DNA of 64,000 bases from Thinopyrum elongatum (GCA_011799875.1 CM022298.1:260951757-261015756), one strand, 5' to 3'. Shown: positions 1 to 11,759, counted from the first letter of the stretch. Notes: generated from the letters alone by a model not told the origin. Made by a program: numbers and translations.

Positions 1-1485
1 ATTCCAACAAATGGTTAGAGGCCATGAAATCCGAGATGGGATCCATGTATGAAAACAAAGTATGGACTTTGGAATTATTACCTGAAGGGCGAAAGGCCAT
101 TCAGAATAAATGGATCTTCAAGAAGAAGATGGACGCAGACGGTAATGTCACCGTTTATAAAGCTCGACTTGTGGCAAAGTGGTTTTCACAAGTTCAAGGA
201 TGAGACTTTCTCACCCGTAGCAATGCTTAAGTCCGTCAGAATCATGTTGGCAATAGCTGCATTTTTCGATTATGAAATATGGCAGATGGATGTCAAAACA
301 ACGTTCCTTAACAGTTTCCTTAAGGAAGAGTTGTATATGATGCAACCGGAAGTTTTTGTCAATCCAGATAATGCTGACAAAGTGTGCAAGCACCAGCAAT
401 CCATTTATGGACTGGTGCAAGCATCTTGGAGTTGGAATCTTGATGAGGTGATCAAAGCGTTTGGGTTTATACAAGTTTACGAAGAATCTTGTATTTACAA
501 GAAAGTGAGTGGGAGCTCTATAGCGTTTCTAATATTATATGTGGATGACATATTGATGATTGGAAACAATATAGAACTTTTGGAAAACGTGAAGGAATAT
601 TTGAACAAGAGTTTTTCAATGAAGGACCTAGGAGAAGCTGCTTTCATATTAGGCATCAAGATCTATAGAGATAGATCAAGACGCTTGATAGGACTTTCAC
701 AAAGCACATACCTTGATAAGATTTTGAAAAAGTTCAAAATGGATCAGTCCAAGAAGGGGTTCTTGCCTGTTTTGCAAGGTGTGAAGTTGAGTAAGACTCA
801 ATGCCCAACGACTACAGAGGATAGAGAAAAGATGAGTGTCATCCCCTATGCCTCTGCCATAGGCTCCATCATGTATGTGATGCTGTGCACAAGACCGGAT
901 GTCAGCCTTGCCATAAGTATGGCCGGAAGGTTTCAAAGTAATCCAGGAGTGGATCACTGGACAACGGTGAAGAACATCCTTAAGTACCTGAAAAGGACTA
1001 TGGAAATGTTTCTCGTTTATGGAGGTGATCAAGAGGTCATCGTAAAGGGTTCCGTCGATGCAAGCTTTGACACTGATCCGGATGACTCTAAGTCTCAAAC
1101 CGGATACGTATACATTCTGAATGGGGGAGCAGTAAGCTGGTGTAGTTCCAAGCAGAGCATGGTCGCTGATTCTACATGCGAAGCGGAGTACATAGCTGCC
1201 TCGGAGGCAGCGAAGGAAGGTGTCTGGATGAAGCAGTTCATGACAGATCTGGGAGTTGTGCCCAGTGCACTGGACCCAATGACTCTGTTCTGTGACAACA
1301 CTGGTGCCATTGCTCTGGCCAAGGAACCAAGGTTTCACAAGAGGACCAGACACATAAAGCGACGCTTCAATTCCATCCGCGATTACATCAAGGAGGAAGA
1401 CAACATTTGCAAGATACATACGGATCTGAATGTTGCGGATCCATTGACTAAACCTCTTCCACGGGTAAAACATGATCAACACTAG
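1..1485 (+). pseudogene. Copia RT-RNase H fragment (left Angela/BARE-like copy)
   Basis: This is the 3' part of a Ty1/copia polyprotein: reverse transcriptase followed by RNase H. The window starts inside the RT domain, so gag, protease and integrase of this copy lie outside. The RT catalytic box reads YVDDILMIGNN, and the RNase H segments FCDNTGAIALAKEP and AEYIAASEAAKEG are visible. Aligned by eye to the second copy (6550-8559), it has an 11-bp deletion near 200 that shifts the frame. Codons before about 199 are therefore read in a different frame from those after. It also lacks 6 bp near 440 and 3 bp near 1403. It ends at a stop just before a polypurine tract and LTR. Broken and partial; family call is strong. 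Confidence 0.88.
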
Positions 1486-1540
1486 AACTCTATGGATGTT
1501 AGATTTATTACCATGTAATGCTAGATTATTGACTCTAGTG

Positions 1541-1551
1541 CAAGTGGGAGA
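1541..1551 (+). promoter_or_regulatory. Polypurine tract of left copia copy
   Basis: caagtgggaga lies one base before the LTR start. It is the usual plus-strand primer site for copia elements and is identical to the tract at 8582-8592. Confidence 0.8.
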
Positions 1552-1552
1552 T

Positions 1553-3319
1553 TGTTGGAAATATGCCCTAGAGGCAATAATAAAGTGGTTATTATTATAT
1601 TTCCTTGTTCATGATAATCGTTTATTATCCATGCTATAATTGTATTGATTGGAAACTCAAATACATGTGTGGGTACATAGACAACAACATGTCCCTAGTG
1701 AGCCTCTACAGGACTAGCTCGTTGATCAAAGATGGCTATGGTTTCCTAGTCATAGACATGAGTTGTCATTTGATAATGGGATCACATCATTGGGAGAATG
1801 ATGTGATGGACAAGACCCAAACTATAAACGTAGCATACGATCGTGTCAAGTTTATTGCTATTGTTTTCTACATGTCAAGTATATGTTCCTATGACCATGA
1901 GATCATGCAACTCACTAACACCGGAGGAGTACCTTGTGTGTACCAAACATCGCAACGTAACTGGGTGACTATAAAGGTGCTCTACAGGTATCTCCGAGGG
2001 TGTCTGTTGAGTTGGCATGGATCAAGACTGAGATTTGTCACTCCGTATGACGGAGAGGTATCTCAGGGCCCACTCGGTAATACAACATCACAATGAGCTT
2101 GCAAGCAATGTGACCAATGAGTTAGTCACGGGATCTTGTATTACGGAATGAGTAAAGAGACTTGCCGGTAACGAGATGGAACTAGGTATGGGGATACCGA
2201 CGATCGAATCTCGGGCAAGTAACATACCGATAGACAAAGGGAACTACATACGTGATTAGCAGAATCCTTGACATTGAGGTTCGACCGATAAGATCTTCGT
2301 AGAATATGTAGCCAATATGGGCATCTAGGTCCCGCTATTGGTTATTGACCGTAGAGGTGTCTCGGTCATGTATGCATAGTTCTCAAACCCGCAGGCTCTA
2401 CACACTTAACGTTTGGTGACGATATAAGTATAGTTGAGTCATTATGGTGGTTACTGAAGTTTGTTCGGAGTCCCGGATGAGACCCCGGACATGATGAGGA
2501 ACTTCGGAATGGTCTGGAGGTGAAGATTGATATATTGGACGAAGGGTATCGGAGTCCGGAATTGTTCCGGGGGTACCGGGTGATGACCAGCATCACCGAA
2601 AGGGGTTTCGGGGGGCCCCGGCAAGTGTTGGGGGCCCCATGGGCCAAGGGAAGGTGGCAAACCAGCCCACTAAGGGGCTGTGCGCCCCCCTCACCCTTTC
2701 CCATGTAACCAGAAGGGGTGGGGGCGCTCCCCTAGGGCAGCCACCCCCTTTGCCTTGGGGGCCAAGGCTCCCGGGGGGAGGCGCACCAAAACCCATCTAG
2801 GGTTTCCCCCTGGTGGCTGCCGGCCCCCCTAGGGAACCCTAGGGCGCCCCTCCTCCTCCCTCCCCCCTATATATAGAGGGGTAGAGGGAGGGCAGCCACA
2901 CCCATCTATGCCACGGCGCTGCCCTCCCTCTCCCTCGTAGCCATTTTCTTCTCCGTAGTGCTTAGCGAAGCTCTGCCGAGATTTCTCCACCACCACCGCC
3001 ACCACGCCGTCGTGCTGCCGGAGTACTCGAGCTACCACTTCACCATCACTCGCTGGATCGAGGACGTGATTGCGTCATCAAGCCGTACGTGTGTTGAACG
3101 CGGAGGTGCCGTCCATTCGGCGCTAGATCGGAGTTCGCGGGACGGATGGTGATTGGATCGCGAAGACGTTCGAATACATCAACCGCATTTCTTAACGCTT
3201 CCGCTTAGCGATCTACAAGGGTATGTAGATGCAATCTCTCCTCTCGTAGATGGTCATCTCCTAGATTGATCTTGGTGAGCGTAGGAAATTTTTTGTTTCC
3301 CATGCAACGTTCTCCAACA
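1553..3319 (+). repeat. Shared central LTR, Angela/BARE-like
   Basis: This 1767-bp LTR starts TGTTGGAAATATG and ends CTCCAACA, giving proper TG..CA ends. It is nearly collinear with the LTR at 8594-10364. Several short open frames inside it occur at matching places in both LTRs, but they do not resemble proteins and I leave them out as chance frames. The LTR should carry promoter and polyadenylation signals. Confidence 0.92.
2868..2876 (+). promoter_or_regulatory. LTR TATA box
   Basis: tatatatag sits in the last third of the central LTR, downstream of a C-rich stretch, where BARE-type elements have their promoter. The same motif is at 9913-9920 in the right LTR. Confidence 0.6.
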
Positions 3320-3320
3320 G

Positions 3321-3332
3321 TGGCATCAGAGC
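3321..3332 (+). promoter_or_regulatory. Primer-binding site, initiator tRNA-Met type
   Basis: tggcatcagagc begins two bases after the LTR end. It matches the usual copia site TGGTATCAGAGC apart from one T-to-C change. Confidence 0.8.
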
Positions 3333-4587
3333 TAGGTCTATGCGTAGATGACATCACGAGTTGAACACAAAGGAGTTTCTGGGCGTTGATATTCAGATTG
3401 CTTCCTTCCTTGGTCTTTTGTTGATTCGGCGGTATTGTGGGACGAAGCGGCTCAAACCAACTTTACGTGTCCACGTACATGAGACTGGTTCCATCGACAA
3501 ACATGTGACTTTGTTGCATAAAGATGGCTGGCGGGTGTCTGTCTCTCCCACCTTTGTTGAATCGGATTTGACAAAGGCGGTCCTTGTAGAAGGTTAAATA
3601 GCAACTTGCATATCACCGTTGTGGCTTTGCGTAGGTAAGAATCGTTCTTGCTAGATACCCATACCAGCCACGTAAAACATGCAACAACAATTAGAGGACG
3701 TCTAACTTGTTTTTGCAGGGTATGTTGTGATATGATATGACCAAAGACATGATGAGATATATTTGATGTATGAGATGATCATGTTTGTAATAGTTTATAT
3801 CGACTTGCATGTTGATGCATACGGCAACCGGCAGGAGCCATAGGGTTGTCTTTAATTATTGTATGACCTGCGTGTCAATCATTAAGTGCTATGTAATGCT
3901 TTACTTTATCGCTAAGCGGTAGCAATAGTAGTAGAAGCATGGTTGGCGTCACAAACCCGATGGCGACACGATGATGGAGATCATGGTGTCATGCCAGTGA
4001 CGATGGAGATCATGCCAGTGCTTTGGAGATGGAGATCAAAAGCACAAGTTGATGGCCATATCATGTCACTTATGATTTGCATGTGATGTTAATCCTTTTA
4101 TGCATCTTATTTTGCTTAGGACGACGGTAGCATTATAAGGTGATCCCTCACTAAAATTTCAAGATAAAATTGTGTTCTCCCCAAGTGTGCACCATTGGGA
4201 AAGTTCGTCGTTTCGAATCACCACGTGATGATCGGGTGTGATAGACTCTATGTTAACATACAACGGGTGCAAGCCAGTTTTGCACATGTGGAACACTTGG
4301 GTTAAACTTGACGAGCCTAGCATGTACAGACATGCCCTCGGAACACAAGAGACCGAAAGGTCGAACATGAGTCATATAGTAGATATGATCAACATGGAGA
4401 TGTTCACCATTGAAACCACCTCATCTCACGTGATGATCGGACTTGGGTTTGTGAATTTGGATCATGTTGCACTCGGACAACCGGAGGGATGTTGATTTGA
4501 GTGGGATTTCTTAGGTAATATGATTAATTGAACTCATTTTCATGAACAATAGTCTAAGTTATCTTTGCAAATTTATGTTGTAGATAA
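3333..4587 (+). other. Untranslated leader of copia element
   Basis: This is 1.25 kb between primer-binding site and gag. Only short open frames occur (the longest at 3361-3597) and none looks like a known protein. BARE-type elements have a long leader in this position, where packaging signals would be expected. I see nothing else in it. Confidence 0.6.
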
Positions 4588-5541
4588 ATGGCTCGCGCAG
4601 TAGCTCCCCTGAATTTCAATGCGTTCCTAGAGAAAGTTAAGCTGAAAGATGATGGAAGTAACTTTGTGGACTGGGCCCGTAATCTGAGGATTATCCTCAC
4701 GGCTGCCCAAAAGGCTTATGTCCTCGAAGCACCGCTTGGTGTGCCACCCCCTCCAGCGACTGTGGACGTTGTGAACACCTGGTAGTCGCGTGTTTATGAC
4801 TACTCAATAGTTCAGCGCGCCATGCTGTATAGCTTAGAGCCGGGACTTCAAAAGCATTTTGAACGTCATGGAGCATATGAGATGTTCCAGGAGTTGAAGT
4901 TTATCTTTGAGAAGAATGCCCGGATCGAGAGGTATGAGACCTCCGGTAAGTTCTATGCCTGCAAGATGGAGGAGAAGGGGTCTATCTTTGAGCACATACT
5001 CAGATTGTCTGGGTACTACAACCGTCTGGCTGAGTTGGGAGTTGAGCTCCCACCAGGGGCTCTCACTAATAGAGTTCTTCAATCTCTACCACCTAGCTAC
5101 AAGAGCTTTGTGTTGAACTATAACATGCAAGGGATGAACAAGTCAGTCTCTGAGCTGTTCACGATGCTGAAAGTCGCTGAGTCAGAAATCCATAAGGAGC
5201 ATCAAGTGTTGATGGTGAATAAAACCACTAGTTTCAAGAAAGGCAAGGGAAAGAAGGGAAACTTCAAGAAAGGTGGCAAAGCAGTTGCTCCTCCCGTGAA
5301 GAAACCCAAGGCTGGACCCAAGCCGGAGATTGAGTGCTTCTATTGCAAGGGAACTAGCAACTGGAAGCGGAACTGCCCCAAGTATCTGGCCGACAAGAAG
5401 GGCGCCAACGTCAACAAATGTATATATGATATACATGTTATTGATGTATATCTTACCAACTCTCGTTGTAGTGCCTGGGTATTTGATACCGGTTTGGTTG
5501 CTCACATTTGCAACTCAAAGCAGGAACTATGGAATAGATAG
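4588..5541 (+). pseudogene. Copia gag with start of protease, broken
   Basis: The reading starts at MARAVAPLNFNAFLEKVK, the expected Angela/BARE gag start. It is stopped by TAG at 4783-4785 (probably a former CAG) and resumes in the same frame. The UBN2-type gag core follows, then a lysine-rich linker and a zinc knuckle at about 5335-5375. In the knuckle the pattern C-x2-C-x4-H-x4-C has lost its histidine: it reads CFYCKGTSNWKRNC, with Asn in the His position. The protease active site begins (VFDTGLVAHICNS) and the frame then stops at 5539-5541. The nucleic-acid chaperone and protease functions are lost. Clearly a decayed gene. Confidence 0.88.
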
Positions 5542-6560
5542 AGGCTGGCAAAGGACAAAGTGACGACGCACGCGGGAAATGGTTCCAAGGTTGATGTGAT
5601 CGTCGTCGGCACGCTCGCTCTTCGATTACCATCGGGATTAGTGATGAACCTGAATAATTGTTATTAGTGCCTGCGTTAAGCATGAACATTATATCTAGAT
5701 CTTGTTTAATGTGAGACGGTTACTCATTTAAATCAGAGAATAATGGTTGTTCTATTTATATGGGTAATATCTTTTATGGTCATGCACCCATTGTGAGGCG
5801 TTTATTCTTATTGAATCTCGATAGTGATGATACACATGTTCATAACATGGATGCCAAAAGATGTAAAGTTGATAATGATAGTACCACTTTTTTGTGGCAC
5901 TGCCGCTTAGGTCATATTGGTGTAAAGTGCATGAAGAAACTCCATGCTGATGGACTTTTGGAGTCACTTGATTTTGAATCACTTGACGCATGCGAACCAT
6001 GCCTCATGGGCAAGATGACTAAGACCCCGTTTTCGGGAACAATGGAACGGGCAAGTGACTTGTTGGAAATCATACATACTGATGTGTGCGGTCCGATGAG
6101 CGTTGACGTGCGCGGTGGATATCGTTACTTTCTCACCTGCACCGATGACTTGAGTAGATATGGGTATATTTACTTAATGAAGCATAAGTCTGAAACGTTT
6201 GAAAAGTTCAAGCAATTTCAGAGTGAAGTTGAGAATCATCGTAACAAGAAGATTAAATTCCTATGATCCGATCGAGTGGGAGAATATCTCAGTTATGAGT
6301 TTGGCAATCACTTAAGACAATGTGGAATCGTTTCACAGTTGACGCCACCTGGAACACCACAGCGTGTGTTCGAACGTTGTAATCGAACCTTATTGGATAT
6401 GGTGCGATCTATGATGTCTCTTGCCGATCTGCCACTATCATTTTGGGGTTATGTGTTAGAGACGGCTGCATTCACTTTAAATAGGGCACCATCTAAGTCC
6501 GTGGAGACAACACCATATGAACTGTGGTTTGGCAAGAAACCTAGGTTGTCGTTTTCTTAA
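5542..6560 (+). pseudogene. Copia protease remainder and integrase, broken
   Basis: The zinc-binding pre-integrase motif is visible as LWHCRLGHIGVKCMKKL with DACEPCLMGKM. The integrase core follows: IHTDVCGPM carries the first catalytic Asp and SDRVGEYLS the second Asp region. A TGA at 6264-6266 (probably CGA before) cuts the core just ahead of the second Asp. The stretch GTPQRVFERCNRT is shorter than the usual GTPQRNGVSERRNRT, so residues next to the catalytic Glu are lost. A frameshift near 6555 separates this part from the RT frame. Integrase would be inactive. Confidence 0.85.
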
Positions 6561-8559
6561 GGTTTGGGGCTGCGATGCTTATGTCAAAATGCTTCAGCCG
6601 AAAAAGCTCGAATCCAAAGCAGACAAATGCGTCTTCATAGGATACCCAAAAGAGATGGTTGGGTATACCTTCTATCTCAGATCCGAAGGCAAAGTGTTTG
6701 TCGCTAAGAACGGGTCCTTTCTCGAGAAGGAGTTTCTCTCGAAAGAATTGAGTGGGAGGAAGATAGAACTTGATGAGGTTGTTGAACCTTTACTTCAACC
6801 AGTGAGTAGTTCAGTGCAGAAAGATGTTTCTGTGACACCTACATTAGTTGATGAGGAAGCTAATGATAGTGATCATGAAGTTTCGGATCAAGTTACTATC
6901 GAACCTCGTAGGTCGACAAGGGTACGTACAGCTCCTGAGTGGTACGGTAACCCTGTCTTAGAGGTCATGTTGTTGGACAATGATGAACCTACGAGCTATG
7001 GAGAAGCGATGGTGGGACCTGATTCTGACAAATGGTTAGAGGCCATGAAATCCGAGATGGGATCCATGTATGGAAACAAAGTATGGACTTTGGAAGTATT
7101 ACCTGAAGGGCGAATGGTCATTGAGAATAAATGGATCTTCAAGAAGAAGACGGACGCGGACGGTAATGTCACCGTTTGTAAAGCTCGACTTGTGGCAAAG
7201 GGGTTTTCACAAGTTCAAGGAGTTGACTACGATGAGACTTTCTCACCCATAGCGATGCTTAAGTCCGTCAGAATCATGTTGGCAATAGCTGCATTTTCCG
7301 ATTATGAAATCTGGCAGATGGATGTCAAAACAGCGTTCCTTAACGGTTTCCTTAAGGAAGAGTTGTATATGATGCAACCAGAAGGTTTTGTCGATCCGGA
7401 GCATGCTGACAAAGTGTGCATGCTCCAGCGATCCATTTATGGACTGGTGCAAGCATCTCGGAGTTGGAATCTTAGCTTTGATGAGGTGATCAAAGCGTTT
7501 GGGTTTATACAAGTTTACGGAGAAGCTTGTATTTACAAGAAAGTGAGTGGGAGCTCTATAGCGTTTCTAATATTATATGTGGATGACATATTGCTGATTG
7601 GAAACAATATAGAACTTTTGGAAAACATGAAGGAATATTTGAACAAGAGTTTTTCAATGAAGGACCTAGGAGAAGCAGCTTTCATATTAGGCATCAAGAT
7701 CTATAGAGATAGATCAAGACGCTTGATAGGACTTTCACAAAGCACATACCTTGATAAGATTTTGAAAAAGTTCAAAATGGATCAGTCCAAGAAGGGGTTC
7801 TTGCCTATTTTGCAAGGTGTGAAGTTGAGTCAGACTCAATGGCCAGGGACTACAGAGGATAGAGAAAAGATGAGTGTCATCCCCTATGCCTCTGCCATAG
7901 GCTCTATCATGTATGCGATGCTGTGCACAAGATCGGATGTCAGCCTTGCCATAAGTATGGCCGGAAGGTTTCAAAGTAATCCAGGAGTGGATCACTGGAT
8001 AGTGGTGAAGAATATCCTTAAGTACCTGAAAAGGACTAAGGAAATGTTTCTCGTTTATGGAGGTGATCAAGAGCTCGTCATAAAGGGTTACGTTGATGCA
8101 AGCTTTGACACTGATCCGGATGACCCTAAGTCTCAAACCGGATACGTATACATTCTGAATGGGGGAGTTGTAAGCTGGTGCTGTTCCAAGCAGAGCGTGG
8201 TCACTGATTCTACATGCAAAGCGGAGTACATAGCTGCCTCGGAGGCAGCGAAGGAAGGTGTCTGGATGAAGCAGTTCATGATAGATCTTGGAGTTGTGCC
8301 CAGTGCACTGGACCCAATGACTCTGTTCTGTGACAACACTGGTGCCATTGCTCTGGCCAAGGAACCAAGATTTCACAAGAGGACCAGACACATAAAGCGA
8401 TGCTTCAATTCCATCCGTGATTACATCAAGGAGGAAGACATAAACATTTGCAAGATACATACGGATCTGAATGTTGCAAATCCGTTGACTAAACCTCTTC
8501 CACGGGTAAAACATGATCAACACCAGAACTCTATGGGTGTTAGATTTATTACCATGTAA
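6550..8559 (+). CDS. Copia reverse transcriptase-RNase H, frame open
   Basis: This is the longest undamaged retrotransposon frame in the window, about 669 codons. An integrase C-terminal segment (VWGCDAYVKM) comes first. Then RT with KARLVAKGFSQVQGVDYDETF, the FLNGFLKEELYMMQPEG motif and the catalytic YVDDILLIGNN box at about 7577-7610. RNase H follows with YVDASFDTDPDD, AEYIAASEAAKEG and FCDNTGAIALAKEP, which keep the acidic residues expected for catalysis. There is no start codon of its own: it belongs to a polyprotein whose upstream part is broken by stops and a frameshift near 6555, so it is probably not made. A few substitutions, such as the Glu-to-Lys just before AEYIA, suggest drift. 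Confidence 0.88.
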   Translation, partial: RFLKVWGCDAYVKMLQPKKLESKADKCVFIGYPKEMVGYTFYLRSEGKVFVAKNGSFLEKEFLSKELSGRKIELDEVVEPLLQPVSSSVQKDVSVTPTLVDEEANDSDHEVSDQVTIEPRRSTRVRTAPEWYGNPVLEVMLLDNDEPTSYGEAMVGPDSDKWLEAMKSEMGSMYGNKVWTLEVLPEGRMVIENKWIFKKKTDADGNVTVCKARLVAKGFSQVQGVDYDETFSPIAMLKSVRIMLAIAAFSDYEIWQMDVKTAFLNGFLKEELYMMQPEGFVDPEHADKVCMLQRSIYGLVQASRSWNLSFDEVIKAFGFIQVYGEACIYKKVSGSSIAFLILYVDDILLIGNNIELLENMKEYLNKSFSMKDLGEAAFILGIKIYRDRSRRLIGLSQSTYLDKILKKFKMDQSKKGFLPILQGVKLSQTQWPGTTEDREKMSVIPYASAIGSIMYAMLCTRSDVSLAISMAGRFQSNPGVDHWIVVKNILKYLKRTKEMFLVYGGDQELVIKGYVDASFDTDPDDPKSQTGYVYILNGGVVSWCCSKQSVVTDSTCKAEYIAASEAAKEGVWMKQFMIDLGVVPSALDPMTLFCDNTGAIALAKEPRFHKRTRHIKRCFNSIRDYIKEEDINICKIHTDLNVANPLTKPLPRVKHDQHQNSMGVRFITM

Positions 8560-8581
8560 TGCTAGATTATTGACTCTAGTG

Positions 8582-8592
8582 CAAGTGGGAGA
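8582..8592 (+). promoter_or_regulatory. Polypurine tract of right copia copy
   Basis: caagtgggaga lies one base before the right LTR and is identical to 1541-1551. Confidence 0.8.
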
Positions 8593-8593
8593 C

Positions 8594-10364
8594 TATTGGA
8601 AATATGCCCTAGAGGCAATAATAAAGTGGTTATTATTATATTTCCTTGTTCATGATAATCGTTTATTATCCATGCTATAACTGTATTGATTGGAAACTCA
8701 AATACATGTGTCGGTACATAGACAACAACATGTCCCTAGTGAGACTCTACAGGACTAGCTCGTTGATCAAAGATGGATATGGTTTCCTAGTCATAGATAT
8801 GAGTTGTCATTTGATAACGGGATCACATCATTGGGAGAATGATGTGATGGACAAGACCCAAACTATAAACGTAGCATATGATCGTGTCAAGTTTATTGCT
8901 ATTGTTTTCTGCATGTCAAGTATATGTTCCTATGACCATGAGATCTTGCGACTCACTGACACCGGAGGAGTACCTTGTGTGTACCAAACATCACAGCGTA
9001 ACTGGGTGACTATAAAGGTGCTCTACAGGTATCTCCGAGGGTGTCTGTTGAGTTGGCATGGATCAAGACTGGGATTTGTCACTCTGTATGATGGAGAGGT
9101 ATCTCAGGGCCCACTCGGTAATACAACATCACAATGAGCTTGCAAGCAATGTGACCAATGAGTTAGTCACGGGATCTTGTATTACGGAACGAGTAAAGAG
9201 ACTTGCCGGTAACGAGACGGAACTAGGTATGGGGATACCGATGATTGAATCTCGGGCAAGTAACATACCGATAGACAAAGGGAACTACATACGGGATTAG
9301 CAGAATCCTTGACATTGAGGTTCGACCGATAAGATCTTCGTAGAATATGTAGGAACCAATATGGGCATCCAGGTCCCGCTATTGGTTATTGACCGTAGAG
9401 GTGTCTCGGTCATGTCTGCATAGTTCTCGAACCCTCAGGGTCTACACACTTAATGTTTGGTGATGATATAAGTATAGTTGAGTCATTATGGTGGTTGCCG
9501 AAGGTTGTTCGGAGTCCCGGATGAGATCTCGGACATGACGAGGAACTCCGGATTGGTCCGGAGGTGAAGCTTGATATATTGGACGAAGGGTATTGGAGTC
9601 TGGAATTGTTCCGGGGGTACCAGGTGATGACCAGCATCATCGAAAGGGGTTTAGGGGGTCCCCGGCAAGTGTTGGGGGGCCCCATGGGCCAAGGGGAGGG
9701 GGCAAACCAGCCCACTAAGGGGCTGTGCGCCCCCTCACCCTTTCCCACATAACCAGAAGGGGTGGGGGCGCTCCCCTAGGGCAGCCACCCCCTTTGCCTT
9801 GGGGGCCAAGGCTCCTGGGGGGGAGGCGCACCAAAACCCATCTAGGGTTTCCCCCTGGTGGCCGCCGGCCCCCCTAGGGAACCCTAGGGCACCCCTCCTC
9901 CTCCCTTCCCCCTATATATAGAGGTGTAGAGGGAGGGCAGCTGCACCCATCTATGCCACGGCTCTGCCCTCCCTCTACCTCGTAGCCATCTTCTTCTCCG
10001 TAGTGCTTAGTGAAGCTCTGCCGAGATTTCTCCACCACCACCGCCACCACGCCGTCGTGCTGCCGGAGGACTCGAGCTACTACTTCACCATCGCTCGCTG
10101 GATCGAGGAGGTGAAGGCGTCATCAAGCCATACGTGTGTTGAACGCGGAGGTGCCGTCCGTTCGGCGCTATATCGGAGTTCGCGGGACGGATCGTGATTG
10201 GATCGCGAAGACGTTTGACTACATCAACCGCATTTGTTAACACTTCCACTTAGTGATCTACAAGGGTATGTAGATGCAATCTCTCCTCTCGTAGATGGTC
10301 ATCTTGTAGATCGATCTTGGTGAGTGTAGGAAATTTTTTGTTTCCCATGCAACGTTCTCCAACA
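8594..10364 (+). repeat. Right LTR, Angela/BARE-like
   Basis: This 1771-bp LTR is collinear with 1553-3319. It ends CTCCAACA but starts TATTGGAAATATG, so the terminal TG has mutated to TA, probably G to A. The following bases cctac (10365-10369) are the candidate target-site duplication. Its partner would lie left of the window. Confidence 0.92.
9913..9920 (+). promoter_or_regulatory. LTR TATA box
   Basis: tatatata is at the position matching 2868-2876 in the central LTR. Confidence 0.55.
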
Positions 10365-10399
10365 CCTACTACGGTTACACGAACCATGCAAAGAAGAAG

Positions 10400-11690
10400 A
10401 ATCCACCATGGTAACCTCTCTCGTCGTCGGTCAAAGTGATCATGGACATCCACGCGGGCCCATGAATATATAGGCTTGCCGTCGATAACCACGCAAGGGA
10501 GAGTATTGTTCGAAGACAACCACTGCATGCATGTGTCCCAAACATATATGTGTATGGAGGTGATGCATGCATGTTTCAATACCATGCACAACATTGACGT
10601 GGCGCCTGCTTAAAAATCGTACAGTCCCCACACAGAGCGAGATGGGTTCATGACGCGTCGTGTGTTGTCCCCCCCTTTCGATCCGGTGGGAGGGCTTCAT
10701 GCGTACACATGCATGCACTCAAAATATATTATGTAATCTCAGAGCATGACCTATATACCGTAATACAAAACAAAAATTAATCCCCTCCTTTGTCAAATTA
10801 ACCTTTCTCGCTGTCGATCAAGGTGATGGACCAAGCGAGCCCATATATGGAAAGCATCGATATCGCCGATAACCGCGTGAGTGAGTGCCAGAGGACAACC
10901 ATCATCACTTGCATGTGGGCCAAACATACGTATATATATATAGAGAGAGAGGTGTGTGTGGTTGTGATGTTTGAATACGTACCCAAAATGCACAATTTTG
11001 ATGTGGCACATGCCTTGAAAACCATAAAGTCCCCACACGGAGTGAGGTTCATGAGGCGTAGTATATATGCTGGTCCCCTTCCCCCTCTTCAACGCGTACT
11101 ATATACTCCTACCGTAACACAAACTAAAAAGAATCCTCCTTGATGGTCAAATTAACCTCTCTCGTTGTAGGTCAAAGTGATGCATGCAAGGATGACAACC
11201 TTGCGGGCCGACAGATGGAAGCTTCACACGTGAGTGAGTGTGCTAGTAGGATAACCACCGCATGCATGCATGTGGACCAAAGAGGTGTTGTGTGATGTTT
11301 GAATAGCCAATGCACAATTTTGATGTGGCACCTACCTCGGAAACTAGGAAGTCCCCACACAGAGTGAGGTGTTCATGACGCGTACGTAGTATATGTTGGT
11401 CCCCTCCCACCTCTTTGACGCGTACTATATACTCCTACTGTAACACAAACAGAAAAGAATCATCCTTATTGGTCAAATTAACCTACCTCGTTGTAGGTCA
11501 AAGTGATGGACGACGACCTCGCAGGCCCACAGAAAGCATCACACGCCAGTGAGTGTCCTAGACAACCACCGACGGCATGTGGCCCAAACATGTATGTATG
11601 AAAGGGTTATGTAATGTTTTAAATAACCAATTCACGACTTTGATGTGGCACCTGCCTCACAAAATAGTCAATCCCACATGGTGGCTCACG
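10400..11690 (+). repeat. Four diverged tandem repeats of about 330-390 bp
   Basis: Four units start with a version of 'taacctctctcgttgtaggtc' near 10411, 10798, 11153 and 11480, giving periods of about 387, 354 and 327 bp. Each unit keeps three blocks in the same order: 'tcaaagtgatg' after the start, 'gcatgtggnccaaa', and 'tttgatgtggcacctgcc' with 'aagtccccacac.gagtgagg' and 'ttcatgacgcg'. The last unit lacks its end. No open frame is shared between units. I do not recognise the family and see no terminal inverted repeat, so this may be an old satellite-like expansion. Confidence 0.75.
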
Positions 11691-11725
11691 ACTAGTAGTG
11701 TACTGCCAGACACCCCCCTAGACGC

Positions 11726-11756
11726 GCATGCGCGCGCGCACGCACACACACACACA
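11726..11756. repeat. Alternating CG/CA microsatellite
   Basis: Alternating purine-pyrimidine tract: gcatgcgcgcgcgca followed by cgcacacacacacaca. It sits at the truncated end of the tandem array. Confidence 0.85.
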
Positions 11757-11759
11757 TCC

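Larger units (their letters stand above)
1..10364 (+). mobile_element. Tandem pair of Angela/BARE-like copia elements sharing an LTR
   Basis: Read left to right: internal domain (3' part), LTR, complete internal domain, LTR. The central LTR is preceded by a polypurine tract and followed by a primer-binding site, so it serves as 3' LTR of one copy and 5' LTR of the next. This LTR-int-LTR-int-LTR form is known from unequal recombination between LTR elements. The leftmost LTR is outside the window. The two internal domains differ at many bases, so this is not a very recent duplication. Naming as Angela/BARE-1/WIS rests on the LTR start (TGTTGGAAATATGCCCTAG) and the gag start, recognised from memory. 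Confidence 0.85.

Noticed and set aside
697..1482. Long minus-strand frame opposite the copia RT-RNase H
   Set aside because: Shadow of the coding strand; the same shadow appears at 7735-8523.
1605..2096. 163-residue frame in the central LTR, repeated at 8646-9137
   Set aside because: It lies fully inside the LTR of both copies, shows no domain, and its conservation follows from LTR identity rather than coding.
11726..11756. CRISPR-like or origin-like repeats
   Set aside because: Simple alternating dinucleotides; nothing in a plant nuclear context supports either.
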